From Magnetococcales bacterium (GTDB taxonomy: Bacteria > Pseudomonadota > Magnetococcia > Magnetococcales > JADFYX01): a DNA stretch of 64,000 nucleotides. Positions 26,412 to 36,005 of the stretch are shown in pieces; position 1 is the first letter of the stretch; each line of letters starts with the position of its first letter. The notes under the pieces are model-generated. The model searched no databases. It saw only the letters and a program-made list of their open reading frames with translations, and was not told the origin of the DNA. A program made the translations under genes and the position numbers. The stretch lies in contig PEAM01000006.1 in NCBI GenBank assembly GCA_002753565.1, positions 94,786 to 158,785 on the forward strand, given 5' to 3'.

Positions 26412-29117
26412 ATGTCCAGCCAAGAAAGCCTGCGTGAAGAGGAGATCCGACTTTCACGCCGATATGCCCGCTTTGTCATGAACAATCGGCGGATTATCTT
26501 TGCTATCGTCGCTCTGACCACCCTGCTGGCGGCTTTTCAAATTCATAAGCTGGACATCCGCAACGATCCCGATACCCTGCTTCCCCCCTCCAACCGCTAC
26601 GTTGCAACCAACGCCTATGCCGAGAGCCATTTTGGCATGGGTAACATGATGGTGGTGGGGGTAGAGATTAAAGAGGGGGATATCTATCAACCCTGGTTTA
26701 TCAATATGGTCCAGGAGATCCACCAAAAAATGGCCGATCTCCCTACCTCCAGACCGGAAAACTTCCTGTCTTTGGCCGCCCAAAAGGTCAAATATATGGG
26801 CACTGACGAAAACGGCCTGATCTTTAAACGGCTGATTCCCACGGAAGGGGTCAGCCTGACGGACGAGGAGCTGGCATCCCAGCAGCTTCAATTCCTCAAG
26901 AGGGGGCTGGAGGAGAATCCGGTCATGGCTCCCATGCTGCTCCATGGGGAGGATGGGGCGGGCAATCGCTGCCAATTTAGCGACGGAGAGTGTACGGCCA
27001 AAGCAGCTTTTATTATTGGCGACTATACCGATGGCGTCAAAGAGATCTATGTCCCCTGGGTTGAACAGGTATTAGAGCTGCTTGCTCCCTACAGTAAAGA
27101 TGAGCGGGTTGAGATCCTGGTGGCGGGCGAGCCCTATTTTCTGGCCTATATGATGTTGGAGTTGAAGAAAAAATGGTGGCTGTTCGCAATCTCCATTGCC
27201 ATCGTTATTCTTATTCTCTTCAAAGAGTTCGGCAATCTACGCCGAGCAGTCATTCCACTGGTCGGGGTGAGTGCGACCATTATCACGACATTGGGCTTGA
27301 TGGGGTTTTCGCAATTCAAGCTGACCACCATGATGGTTTTAACCCCCATGTTGCTGCTAGCTATTGGAATCGGCCATGCGGTACAGATTACCCGACGCCA
27401 TATTCAAGAGAGGGAAGAGGGAGCCAGCACCGAAGAGGCGGGCGCCAATGCCATCGCCCACACCATTGTGCCGGCTAGTCTCTCTATTGTCACAGATGTT
27501 GCCGGATTTGCCACCCTCTCCCTGGTGGATATCTCCTTCTATAAAGCCTATGCCTATTTTGGCATGTTCGGCATGTTTACCCTGCTCATTACCACCACCA
27601 CCCTCATCCCCCTGTTGCTGGTGACATTCCCCGACAGAACCCAGGACCCCGATACAGTCACAGACCAAAAGAGTGCAGAGACAAACACCCTGGGTGTCTG
27701 GCTGGCTGAGCTGCTTACCGGTCCTAAAAAATGGCTGCCTGCCGCCTTGGTCGCCCTGATACTGCTGGTCTCCACTTACTATACCGGTATTATCCACGGA
27801 ACCCAGGACGACCTGATGCCGGGTGTGGAAAAGGGCATCAACTATGCTCGGGCCGCCTTTAAAGAAGAGTCCATCACCATCAAACATATCACCCGACTGA
27901 GTGAGATCATGCCGGGTGTGATCTCCTTGAGTGTTCCCATTCGTGGCAAAGAGCCGATCAAGCCTCTCTGTGAAGAGATGATGGAGGATGTGGAGCCCCC
28001 TCTCTGTCACGACTCCGAAGAGATGGGTGCTCAGGGTATCTTCAATAAAGCCGAGGTGATTGCCGATATTGTCGCCATGGAGGAGTGGATGCGTAACCAC
28101 CCTTATATCGGTTTTACCGGCTCTTATGCCCAATATATCCGCTTGGTAAACATGCTCATGTCGGCTGAGCCGGGAGAGAAGGTCAACCTGGCTGATCTCA
28201 CGGTGCCAACTCGGGCTGCCATGCTGGCAGTCGACCCGGAAGATGATCGAAATCCCGATGAGATCATCTCCATGTATAACGGGCTGCTGGAGACCATGAC
28301 CAGTGCCGGCGAGCTATCGGCTTTTGTCAACAACCAAACATGGAATGAGGGGGTTGTCTTGGGGTTTGTCAACACCATGGACCCGAAAAAAACCCATCAA
28401 ACTGTTGCCGATATTCAGGCCTACATCGAAAAACATAAAAATGATCCAGGCTTTTCCCAGGTTCATTTTGGGCTTCGCAATCAAGACACCTCTGGGGACA
28501 CCAACCATCTTTCCAAGCCGGGTCCGGACTATATAGCGCCGGGAATCGGCGGGTTTCTCGGCGCCACCGAGGCCACCTGGGAGGTGAGCATCAAGGAGTG
28601 GCTGCGGGGTCCTCTTCAGACCGCCACGGCTATTTTTGTCATTGGTGCTCTGATGTTTCGTTCTCTGGCGATCTCTGGCATGTTGGTCTCTGTGCTGCTT
28701 ATCACCCTTTTTGCCCAGTATGGTTTGGCGGGATATTTTACCGCCACCGAAAACTGGTCGGGAAACCTCCACTTTGCCAATCTGGTCGCCCTCTCCATCG
28801 CCATGGGTCTGGGGGTTGACTACAGCATCTATATTATTTTCCGCTTACGAGAGGAGATGGCAAGCACCAACCAAAACTGGAAGCTGGCTTTGACCAACAC
28901 TCTCTCCTCGACCGGCTCGGCTGTGATTGCCTCGGTTATTGTCCTGTTGGGTAGTTTTATTCCCCTGGTTTCGACCGAACTGGGCAACACCTGGGGGTTG
29001 GGTATGTATATCGGAGAGGCCATTATCATCGACGTCTTTACTGCTCTCACCTTTTTACCTTTAATGATCTGGCTGTTTAAGCCAGCCTATGTTTTTGGAA
29101 AAAAACAGGTGAGGTAG
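26412..29117 (+). CDS. MMPL/RND-family transporter
   Basis: 901 residues with the RND duplication: a single N-terminal helix near 29-47, a first periplasmic loop, a cluster of five helices from about 253 to 410, another helix and loop near 440, and the second cluster from about 735 to 895. The segment ALSIAMGLGVDYSIYIIFRLREE is the MMPL signature. Members export lipids, hopanoids or other hydrophobic compounds using proton-motive force. The upstream LolA-like and DUF1302-type genes suggest a trans-envelope path. Start supported by AAGGAG. The substrate is unknown. Confidence 0.9.
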   Translation: MSSQESLREEEIRLSRRYARFVMNNRRIIFAIVALTTLLAAFQIHKLDIRNDPDTLLPPSNRYVATNAYAESHFGMGNMMVVGVEIKEGDIYQPWFINMVQEIHQKMADLPTSRPENFLSLAAQKVKYMGTDENGLIFKRLIPTEGVSLTDEELASQQLQFLKRGLEENPVMAPMLLHGEDGAGNRCQFSDGECTAKAAFIIGDYTDGVKEIYVPWVEQVLELLAPYSKDERVEILVAGEPYFLAYMMLELKKKWWLFAISIAIVILILFKEFGNLRRAVIPLVGVSATIITTLGLMGFSQFKLTTMMVLTPMLLLAIGIGHAVQITRRHIQEREEGASTEEAGANAIAHTIVPASLSIVTDVAGFATLSLVDISFYKAYAYFGMFGMFTLLITTTTLIPLLLVTFPDRTQDPDTVTDQKSAETNTLGVWLAELLTGPKKWLPAALVALILLVSTYYTGIIHGTQDDLMPGVEKGINYARAAFKEESITIKHITRLSEIMPGVISLSVPIRGKEPIKPLCEEMMEDVEPPLCHDSEEMGAQGIFNKAEVIADIVAMEEWMRNHPYIGFTGSYAQYIRLVNMLMSAEPGEKVNLADLTVPTRAAMLAVDPEDDRNPDEIISMYNGLLETMTSAGELSAFVNNQTWNEGVVLGFVNTMDPKKTHQTVADIQAYIEKHKNDPGFSQVHFGLRNQDTSGDTNHLSKPGPDYIAPGIGGFLGATEATWEVSIKEWLRGPLQTATAIFVIGALMFRSLAISGMLVSVLLITLFAQYGLAGYFTATENWSGNLHFANLVALSIAMGLGVDYSIYIIFRLREEMASTNQNWKLALTNTLSSTGSAVIASVIVLLGSFIPLVSTELGNTWGLGMYIGEAIIIDVFTALTFLPLMIWLFKPAYVFGKKQVR

Positions 29118-29119
29118 AA

Positions 29120-29285
29120 GGCAAAATCAACACCTTGGCAGGCCTTGCAGGCCCCCAAACCCCCACGCTTTTTAATGTAAAAAAAGCAAAGTCAAAGACT
29201 TAGGACCTTGGGCGCTACCCAAAGCCGATTGGAAGGCATTCATGCCTTCCAAGACCCATCCAGTGTTGTTTTTTTGGAATATGGG
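29120..29285 (+). repeat. MITE-like dispersed repeat, copy C
   Basis: Starts immediately after the MMPL stop. Contains accttggcaggccttgcagg, cccccaaacccccacgcttt, the ttgggcgctacccaa hairpin and ggaaggcattcatgccttcc followed by aagacccatcc. The end inverted repeats are not recognisable here. Confidence 0.6.
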
Positions 29286-29329
29286 GTTGAGCAGCGAGGG
29301 ACGCCACTAACCCTCTTGTTTTTATCCCC

Positions 29330-30022
29330 CTAAGTTCGCCAGGATCCGGGAGGCGGTTCGATAGTCAGATTTTGACGTAGCCGCTGCAAAAATTGCTCTC
29401 GGGGTATCTCCCAAGCCCCCAGTCGAATCAGGTGATCGGTCTTCATCTGGCAATCAATCAACCCGATATGCCGCTTTTTAAGCTGCTCTACCAGAGCAAC
29501 AAAAGCCACTTTAGAGGCATCCGTCCGGTGATGAAACATCGACTCCCCAAAAAAACAGCTCCCCAAAGCAATACCATACATTCCCCCAACCAAAACCGCC
29601 TCGTCCCCTTCCAAAACCCAGCACTCAGCCGAGTGGGCATAGCCCAGACGGTGTAACGCCCCATAGGCTTCTCTCATCTCGGCAGTAATCCAGGTTCCCG
29701 CTTCATGATGGCGCTTCACCTCGGCACACTGGTGTATGACCGCATCGAAAGCACAATCGATGGTGGTGTGAAAACAGCCCTTGCGGATGGTTTTTCTAAG
29801 ACTTCTGGAGATATGCAGACGGTCCGGCGTTAGAATCAGGCGAGGGTTGGGGCTCCACCATAGATAGGGGTCCCCCTGAGAAAACCAGGGAAAAATACCC
29901 TCCCGGTAGGCCGCCAGCAGCCGCTCAGAAGAGAGGTCGCCACCCACAGCCAGCAATCCATTGGGCTCTGCGTCATAGGGTGGCGGAAAAATGGGTTCAT
30001 CCGGAAGATAATAGACCGGCAT
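29330..30022 (-). CDS. aat: leucyl/phenylalanyl-tRNA-protein transferase
   Basis: 230 residues, normal length. The family signature FPPPYDAEPNGLLAVGGDLS and YREGIFPWFSQGDPYLWWSPNPR is complete, with the later GGMYGIALGSCFFGESMFH block. Aat adds Leu or Phe to N-terminal Lys or Arg of proteins, targeting them to ClpAP through the N-degron pathway. Single gene; no clp gene is in the window. Confidence 0.97.
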   Translation of the reverse strand: MPVYYLPDEPIFPPPYDAEPNGLLAVGGDLSSERLLAAYREGIFPWFSQGDPYLWWSPNPRLILTPDRLHISRSLRKTIRKGCFHTTIDCAFDAVIHQCAEVKRHHEAGTWITAEMREAYGALHRLGYAHSAECWVLEGDEAVLVGGMYGIALGSCFFGESMFHHRTDASKVAFVALVEQLKKRHIGLIDCQMKTDHLIRLGAWEIPREQFLQRLRQNLTIEPPPGSWRT

Positions 30023-30186
30023 AAACAGCCCCCTGCCAACTCGGCTCGGTGCAGCCTATCAAGATGTCGCCGCTGGCGACAGGTGGGAGCACAAAGGTTG
30101 CGCGTCTGCTTGGGGTTACCCCCCACCCCACTTGTAGATAGTCGAAATACCAGAGCATACAACAGCGGCCCCCCTCTGGATTGGTC

Positions 30187-30210
30187 GCCCCTCCTAAGGT
30201 TAGGAGGGGC
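30187..30210 (-). terminator. 10-bp hairpin after the Cache-like gene
   Basis: gcccctccta pairs with taggaggggc over a 4-nt loop, 11 bp beyond the stop of the minus-strand gene at 30222. The stem is strong but no T-tract follows, so it is a weak terminator call. Confidence 0.4.
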
Positions 30211-30221
30211 AGATGATACCC

Positions 30222-30683
30222 CTATTTATAAGCCCCTACCCCACAGAAAAATCCGGATGGATGGCTGATAATATAGCTGGTTTTCGACTTGACCTCATCA
30301 CTACCAGGATAGGGCCAGCGATAGTCAACCCAGCCATGACCCTTGGTAGCAGCCGTCTTGATCATATCTTGAAACAGCAGATCCCCATACTTATTGAAGT
30401 TAAGAAGATTTTTTCCTACCAACTGCGGTTTTTTGGCATGGGATAACATGACACCCTTTTTATCCATGCAAAAAACATAGAGATCCTTCACCAAAAAGCC
30501 ACCATCTGCCTTGGAAAACTGCGCAAACGCATGGGTAGGCCCCATCTGATTGATCGCAGCCATGGCTTTCATGCTCATCGCCTTGGCTTCATCGGGTGTG
30601 GCCATCTCTGTCGCCCCAGCCGTTGACAAACCTCCCAGAAGAACCAACCCTGCCACCAATACCCTCTTCATTATTGCAAACAT
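30222..30683 (-). CDS. secreted single-Cache-like sensory protein
   Basis: 153 residues. GAGGAG lies 6 nt before this ATG. Signal peptide with cleavage near AGA (about residue 24). The mature domain has the Cache/PAS-like order FVVKDLYVFCMDKKGVM-type strand, LVGKNLLNF, GWVDYRWP and a final strand SGFFCGVGAYK, resembling the double/single Cache domains that cap chemoreceptors. No signalling output domain is attached, so it may act as a soluble periplasmic ligand-binding protein. It stands alone; the ligand is unknown. Confidence 0.75.
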   Translation of the reverse strand: MFAIMKRVLVAGLVLLGGLSTAGATEMATPDEAKAMSMKAMAAINQMGPTHAFAQFSKADGGFLVKDLYVFCMDKKGVMLSHAKKPQLVGKNLLNFNKYGDLLFQDMIKTAATKGHGWVDYRWPYPGSDEVKSKTSYIISHPSGFFCGVGAYK

Positions 30684-30803
30684 AAACTTCTCCTCAAAGT
30701 TGAGAACATGAACGATGGTTTTATCCTGCCAGAATTATGGATTGTTTTATCTGCCTCAACAAGGTTTTAACAACAAACAGAGGATACTGTAACCCATTGG
30801 GTT

Positions 30804-30856
30804 GGCAACCTCTTTAGCTTTTGAAATGTTTACACTCAAAAGCTAAAGAGGTTGCC
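30804..30856. other. perfect 21-bp inverted repeat with 11-nt loop
   Basis: Arms 30804-30824 and 30836-30856 match without mismatch. It lies 39 bp past the ogt stop and 120 bp upstream of the Cache-like gene. Neither side has a T-tract. It may stop read-through from the trp-ogt operon by a factor-dependent route or stabilise a 3' end. Confidence 0.75.
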
Positions 30857-30894
30857 TGGGTCGCCCCTGGCCCCGGTTGAGGCGAGACCCCTGA

Positions 30895-31356
30895 TCAACG
30901 TTCCAGAGCCAAGAGCTGCTTCTTGGTTTCAATGCCACCCATGCCGCTATAACCGCCCCAACCCTTTTTTGCAACAACTCGATGACAGGGAATAAGAAGG
31001 GGGATGGGGTTGGAGCCAACCGCTCGACCAACCGCCCGTGGAGCCGTATTCAGTGCCTGGGCAATCTCTCCATAGGTGACGGTCTTTCCAACAGGAATGT
31101 GTAATAGAGCATCCCAGACCGATTGTTGAAACGGGGTGCCAGAGGGAGAGAGTTGGAAGGGGGGAGGATAGAAGATTTTCTTAAAATAGTCCTGCAGCCA
31201 TTTTTTGGCTTGTTGAAAAAGAAGCGGCTCAACGGGCGTGATGCCCCCAATGGACTGGGGTAGTGCCTGCCAGCTGAGCTCAACCACCGCCTCATTGGCG
31301 ATCTTTAAATATAGATCACCCACAGGAGAGGAGAGGGAGAAGCTTGCGGAATTCAT
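30895..31356 (-). CDS. ogt: methylated-DNA-protein-cysteine methyltransferase
   Basis: 153 residues. The active-site motif PCHRVV is present in LLIPCHRVVAKKG, preceded by the helix-turn-helix GKTVTYGEIAQALNTAPRAV and the asparagine hinge (SNPIPLL). It removes alkyl groups from O6-alkylguanine by transfer to its own cysteine. It starts 35 bp after trpA, so trpB-trpA-ogt probably form one operon. No Ada-type regulatory domain is fused. Confidence 0.95.
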   Translation of the reverse strand: MNSASFSLSSPVGDLYLKIANEAVVELSWQALPQSIGGITPVEPLLFQQAKKWLQDYFKKIFYPPPFQLSPSGTPFQQSVWDALLHIPVGKTVTYGEIAQALNTAPRAVGRAVGSNPIPLLIPCHRVVAKKGWGGYSGMGGIETKKQLLALER

Positions 31357-31391
31357 GGTGTTGTCATTCGAGTCATATCAAGATGTTTTTT

Positions 31392-32153
31392 TTACCTGAG
31401 GGTAGAGAAAAACTGACCAACCGCCTCGGCCCCCTGCGCCTCATGAATGTGGATGGCTGCAGTGCCAATGACGGCAATATCGGCCAAGCCGGTCAACTGA
31501 GCCACATCTTCTCGTGACTTTACCCCAAACCCCACCGCCAACGGCAGAGTGGTCGCAGCCCGACATCGCTTAATGAAGGTGGCAAGCTCTTTGCCAAAAT
31601 CTGTCTGATTGCCCGTCACCCCCTTGCGAGCCACACAGTAGACAAAACCACTGGCATTATGACCAATTTCTGCCAAACGGGCATCGCTGCTGGTGGGGGT
31701 CATGAGTTGAATCCAATCCAGCTCACCGCCCCCATGCTCTCGACACCAATCCATGGCCTGCCCGGCCTCTTGTGGCGGCAGGTCGGGGATGATCAACCCT
31801 TTTACACCCATTCGAGCCGCCTCCCGAATAAAATCTTCCACCCCATACGCCACCAGAATGTTGTAATAGGTCATGATCAAAAAAGGGATGGGGTGTTCTT
31901 GAACCATCTCGGCAATAAAAGCCAACCCCTCCCGAACCTTGAACCCCCCATCCAGAGCCACCTGATTGGCTCGGGCGATCATGGGCCCATCGGCAATAGG
32001 CTCCGAAAAGGGGATCTGCAGCTCCATCAGATCCACGCCACCGGCAACCATCTGGGCGATCACCTGGCGGTTTTCCTCCAGACTTGGGTAGCCCAAAACC
32101 AGATGGGACATCAATAAAATGGGCTTTTCCTGAGTCTGTTTATCGATCTCCAT
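31392..32153 (-). CDS. trpA: tryptophan synthase alpha subunit
   Basis: 253 residues. Catalytic glutamate and aspartate regions are recognisable: VDLMELQIPFSEPIADGP and GLIIPDLPPQEAG, with a C-terminal GFGVKSREDV. It cleaves indole-3-glycerol phosphate and channels indole to TrpB. Its ATG overlaps the trpB stop by one base (TGATG). The central VYCVARKGVTG block replaces the more usual YLLSRAGVTG. Confidence 0.95.
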   Translation of the reverse strand: MEIDKQTQEKPILLMSHLVLGYPSLEENRQVIAQMVAGGVDLMELQIPFSEPIADGPMIARANQVALDGGFKVREGLAFIAEMVQEHPIPFLIMTYYNILVAYGVEDFIREAARMGVKGLIIPDLPPQEAGQAMDWCREHGGGELDWIQLMTPTSSDARLAEIGHNASGFVYCVARKGVTGNQTDFGKELATFIKRCRAATTLPLAVGFGVKSREDVAQLTGLADIAVIGTAAIHIHEAQGAEAVGQFFSTLR

Positions 32154-33394
32154 CAGGATCTCTCCTTATCCAATTGGGCATACTGTTGGGCCTTTTTAGC
32201 GATAAACTGTCGCCAACCGGGATCATCCAAAGCGTCGGCAATGGTAAAGATATCCTTATCTCCCCGGCCGGATAGGTTGATGATGACAACAGAGCCGTCC
32301 GCCATTTCTGGCAGCTCTCGAAGCGCCCCGGCAACCGCATGGCTGGACTCCAAAGCGCCGATCAACCCCTCACTTTTCATCAAAAACTTCAACGCCTCCA
32401 CCACCTCATCATCGGTAGCCGCCATAAATCGGACCCGGCCTTGAATATGGAGATCGGCCAGAATAGGCGACACACCCACATAGTCCAACCCGGCGGCAAC
32501 CGAATGGGTATCCTTCATCTGCCCATCACCATCCTGCAGAAAGAAGGTTCGATAACCCTGTGCAACCCCCTCGGTGGCATCGGCAGAGGCCAGACGTGCG
32601 GCATGTTGACCGGTCTCCAACCCCTTTCCACCGGCCTCCACCCCAATCAACGCCACCTCTTCTTCCTCTAAAAAGCCTTGAAACACCCCCATGGCGTTGG
32701 AGCCGCCACCCACACAGGCGTAGACCCGGTCCGGCAGTCGACCCTCCAGTTTAAGAATCTGCTCTCGGGCCTCTTTGCCAATCACCGACTGAAACCAGGA
32801 GACCATCTCCGGGAAGGGGTGGGCGCCGCAGGCGGTGCCCAGCACATAGTGGGTATCGTCCATACTGCCGACCCAATCCCGCATGGCCTCATTGACCGCA
32901 TCTTTCAGGGTTTGAGAGCCCGAGGTAACCGGCACCACCTGGGCACCCAACTGCTCCATCCAAAACACGTTGGGCCGCTGCCGCTCGACATCAATCGCCC
33001 CCATGTAGATGGTGCAGGCCAACCCCATGCGGGCCGCCATGGTTGCCGTTGCCACGCCGTGCTGCCCGGCTCCGGTTTCGGCAATGACCCGTTTTTTACC
33101 CATCCGCTTGACCAACAGCCCCTGCCCCATGACATTGTTGGCTTTATGGGCGCCGGTCTGGTTGAGATCTTCCCGTTTGATATAGATCCGTTTGTTAAAA
33201 TGGTCGGAAAGGTTGGCGGCAAAGGTCAGAGGGGTGGGACGGCCGGAATAGTTTTCCATCAAGGCGATATATTCCGCCCAAAAGGCCGGATCTTCCCGAG
33301 CTGCCTCGTAGTGTGCCGTTAGCTGCTGGAAGGTTTCGTGGAGTATTTCCGGTATGAATGCCCCGCCATAGGAGCCAAAATAGCCTGGTTTCAT
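32153..33394 (-). CDS. trpB: tryptophan synthase beta subunit
   Basis: The start at 33394 (MKPGYFGSYGGAFIPE) is preferred because AGGCGG precedes it and it matches the usual TrpB N-terminus; the frame stays open up to 33433. 413 residues. The PLP lysine is in HKANNVMGQ, with GAGQHGVATATMAARMG for phosphate binding and the CVGGGSNAMGVF loop. Together with TrpA it makes tryptophan from indole and serine. No other trp genes are nearby. Confidence 0.97.
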   Translation of the reverse strand: MKPGYFGSYGGAFIPEILHETFQQLTAHYEAAREDPAFWAEYIALMENYSGRPTPLTFAANLSDHFNKRIYIKREDLNQTGAHKANNVMGQGLLVKRMGKKRVIAETGAGQHGVATATMAARMGLACTIYMGAIDVERQRPNVFWMEQLGAQVVPVTSGSQTLKDAVNEAMRDWVGSMDDTHYVLGTACGAHPFPEMVSWFQSVIGKEAREQILKLEGRLPDRVYACVGGGSNAMGVFQGFLEEEEVALIGVEAGGKGLETGQHAARLASADATEGVAQGYRTFFLQDGDGQMKDTHSVAAGLDYVGVSPILADLHIQGRVRFMAATDDEVVEALKFLMKSEGLIGALESSHAVAGALRELPEMADGSVVIINLSGRGDKDIFTIADALDDPGWRQFIAKKAQQYAQLDKERS

Positions 33395-33520
33395 TGCTTT
33401 GATCCGCCTGATAGAAATAGGGTAGAGAGGCAACTATACCCCGCCTTGATCTATTGCGGTAGTCTGCTAATGGTAAAAAAAACACTTTTCAAAGGGGGGG
33501 GACCAAGGCAAACTGACCGG

Positions 33521-34750
33521 ATGAAAGATCTTCTGTTTCTCTGTCACCGAATCCCCTTTCCACCCCAAAAAGGGGATAAAATCCGTGCCTACCACCTGTT
33601 GCGCTTTTTATCGCGTCACTATCGGGTCCATCTGGGCACCTTTATCGACAGCCCGGAAGATTGGCACCATGTGGATCAGGTTCAACAGATGGTGGGGGGA
33701 GAGAGCCACTTTGTTGGTTTAAACCCCACCCTGGCCAAAGTGCGCTCTCTGCGTGGTTTTTTAACCGGTGAAGCTCTGACATTCCCCTACTATCGAGATA
33801 AGAAAATGGCCCTCTGGGTGAAGGGAATACTCAGAAAAAACACCATCGACCAGATTGTCGTCTATTCGGCGGCCTTGGCTCCGTACGTGGATGGCCCCCT
33901 GACCAATGCCCCTCGTAGGGTGTTGGATTTTGTCGATATGGATTCGGACAAATGGCTGCAGTATGCCCAGGAAAAAGGGGGGATAAACCGCTGGATTTTT
34001 GGTCGGGAAGGGCGAAAACTGCAAAAGCAGGAGCGCAAGTTGGCAGAGATTTTCCACGCCTCCCTGTTTGTCAGTCACACCGAGGCCGAACTCTTCAAAC
34101 TGGCCGCTCCCGAGTCATCAGCCAAGATTGACTATTGGGAAAATGGCGTGGATAGCGACTATTTTTCTCCCAACCACCCCTATGCCTGCCCCTACCCGCC
34201 GGATCAGATACCCCTGGTCTTTACCGGGGCCATGGATTATCGCCCCAATGTGGATGCGGTTGTCTGGTTTGCCCAAGAGATCCTCCCTCTTGTCCGCCGG
34301 ACGGTGCCCCACTGCCAGTTTATTATTGTCGGTGGCGGGGCCGGTCGGGAGGTGCTGGCCCTCTCGGCTCTGCCGGGTGTCACGGTAACCGGGCGGGTGG
34401 AGGATGTGCGTCCCTATATTGCCCATGGCGCCGTTTCGGTGGCGCCGCTGCGTCTGGCTCGGGGTATTCAGAATAAGGTGTTGGAGGCCATGGCCATGGG
34501 GCGTCCGGTGGTGGCAACCTCCCAGGCCATGGAGGGGATTCGCCTCTGCTTGGGGTTGACCCAGTGGGTCAGTGACGACGCAGAGGGGTTGGCCTACTTG
34601 ATTGTCACCCTGTTGGGTGAAAACCGCCAACCGGGTCAGCCAGACTCTGCCGCCGCAGCCCAGGCCGGTGAGGTGGGTCGACGCTGTGTGGTGGAACGCT
34701 ATAACTGGGAAGAGAATCTGCAGCGGGTTTTGCAGCGGCTGGAGGGGTAG
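33521..34750 (+). CDS. XrtA/exosortase-A-associated glycosyltransferase, first type
   Basis: The start at 33521 (MKDLLFLCHRIPFPPQKGDK) gives the family N-terminus; the upstream extension overlaps trpB antisense and looks non-coding. 409 residues, GT-B fold, GT4-like. The C-terminal donor-site pattern is present (VFTGAMDYRPNVDAVVWF, then LRLARGIQNKVLEAMAMGRPVVATS). The N-terminal wording matches the sugar transferase family found with PEP-CTERM/exosortase-A exopolysaccharide loci. The next gene is its usual partner. The exosortase itself is not in the window. Confidence 0.85.
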   Translation: MKDLLFLCHRIPFPPQKGDKIRAYHLLRFLSRHYRVHLGTFIDSPEDWHHVDQVQQMVGGESHFVGLNPTLAKVRSLRGFLTGEALTFPYYRDKKMALWVKGILRKNTIDQIVVYSAALAPYVDGPLTNAPRRVLDFVDMDSDKWLQYAQEKGGINRWIFGREGRKLQKQERKLAEIFHASLFVSHTEAELFKLAAPESSAKIDYWENGVDSDYFSPNHPYACPYPPDQIPLVFTGAMDYRPNVDAVVWFAQEILPLVRRTVPHCQFIIVGGGAGREVLALSALPGVTVTGRVEDVRPYIAHGAVSVAPLRLARGIQNKVLEAMAMGRPVVATSQAMEGIRLCLGLTQWVSDDAEGLAYLIVTLLGENRQPGQPDSAAAAQAGEVGRRCVVERYNWEENLQRVLQRLEG

Positions 34751-34754
34751 AGCC

Positions 34755-35894
34755 ATGTTGGTGGCCCATTTACTCTATCGACTGGATATAGGCGGACTGG
34801 AGACCGTGGTGGTCAATCTGATCAACCAACTCCCCTCGGACCGATTTCACCATGCCGTCATCTCCCTGACCGACACCTCCGACTTTAAAAACCGCATCCA
34901 CCACCCCCATGTCACCTTTCACGCCCTGCACAAAAAACCGGGGAAGGATTGGCCGGTTTGGTGGCGGTTGTGGCGACTGTTGCGCACCCTGCAACCGGAT
35001 ATTCTCCACACCTGCAATCTGGCGGCCCTGGAGGGGGTGATTCCCGCTACCCTGGCCCGAGTACCGGTTGTCATCCATGCTGAACACGGTCGGGATAGCT
35101 ATGACCTGGACGGCAGCAACCCCAAATATCTGCTGCTCAGGCGCCTTCTGCTGCCGTTGGTCCATACGGTTGTCCCGGTCTCGGCGGATTTGCAGCAGTG
35201 GTTACAAAACCGCGTCGGGGTGCCGGCGGGTAAAATCAGAACCATTGTCAACGGTATCCAGACCACCCTTCCCCCTCGAACAGCCCAGCATCGTCACCCT
35301 CTTCCCCTACCCAAAAAGGCGGAAGCCGATAGCTTTATCATCGGAACGGTGGGACGCCTTTGGCCGGTTAAAGATCAGGCCAATCTGATCCGGGCTTTTG
35401 CCCATCTGCTCACCCTGGTGGGGCGAGATAAGGGAGAAAAACTGCGCTTGGTACTCATAGGGGATGGACCCCAACGACAAGAGCTGGAAGCGCTGGCCTG
35501 CTCCCTGAACATGGCCCAACAGCTCTGGATCAGCGGTTGGCGGGAGGATGTGGAGCAACTGTTGCGGGGGCTGGATCTGTTTGTCCTCCCCTCTCTGGCC
35601 GAGGGGACCCCCTTAACCATTCTAGAGGCCATGGCCGCCGGGTTGCCGGTGGTGGCGACTCGGGTGGGAGGGGTGGCCGATCTGGTGATTCCGGAAGAGA
35701 CCGGCACCCTGGTGGAGGCCAACAACCCCCCTGCTCTGGCTCAGGCCATTCACCCCTATCTTACCGACCCCCTCCTGGCCCCAACCCAGGGAGAGGCGGG
35801 ACGGAAACGGTTTTTGGAACAGTTCACCTTGGAACAGATGGTGCATCAGTATGCGCACCTTTTTGCGTCCAGTCTGTTACAAAAAACAAAGTAA
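34755..35894 (+). CDS. XrtA/exosortase-A-associated glycosyltransferase, second type
   Basis: The start at 34755 has GGAGGGG 7-8 nt upstream and begins MLVAHLLYRLDIGGLETVVV, the typical N-terminus of this GT4-like family; the frame opens earlier inside the previous gene. 379 residues. It also has HAEHGRDSYDLDG and the C-terminal LPSLAEGTPLTILEAMAAGLP with the catalytic glutamate. It starts 4 bp after the first glycosyltransferase. The two would add sugars to a lipid-linked exopolysaccharide repeat at the inner membrane. Confidence 0.87.
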   Translation: MLVAHLLYRLDIGGLETVVVNLINQLPSDRFHHAVISLTDTSDFKNRIHHPHVTFHALHKKPGKDWPVWWRLWRLLRTLQPDILHTCNLAALEGVIPATLARVPVVIHAEHGRDSYDLDGSNPKYLLLRRLLLPLVHTVVPVSADLQQWLQNRVGVPAGKIRTIVNGIQTTLPPRTAQHRHPLPLPKKAEADSFIIGTVGRLWPVKDQANLIRAFAHLLTLVGRDKGEKLRLVLIGDGPQRQELEALACSLNMAQQLWISGWREDVEQLLRGLDLFVLPSLAEGTPLTILEAMAAGLPVVATRVGGVADLVIPEETGTLVEANNPPALAQAIHPYLTDPLLAPTQGEAGRKRFLEQFTLEQMVHQYAHLFASSLLQKTK

Positions 35895-36005
35895 ATTACA
35901 ATTCTGCTTTTGATTTCCCCCCTTTGATGGGATATCCTGACCGGGTATGACCTTTATGGATGCGTCAGCGTACCGAAAGCAGCCTAGCCCGAGGAGCCAA
36001 AAAAG

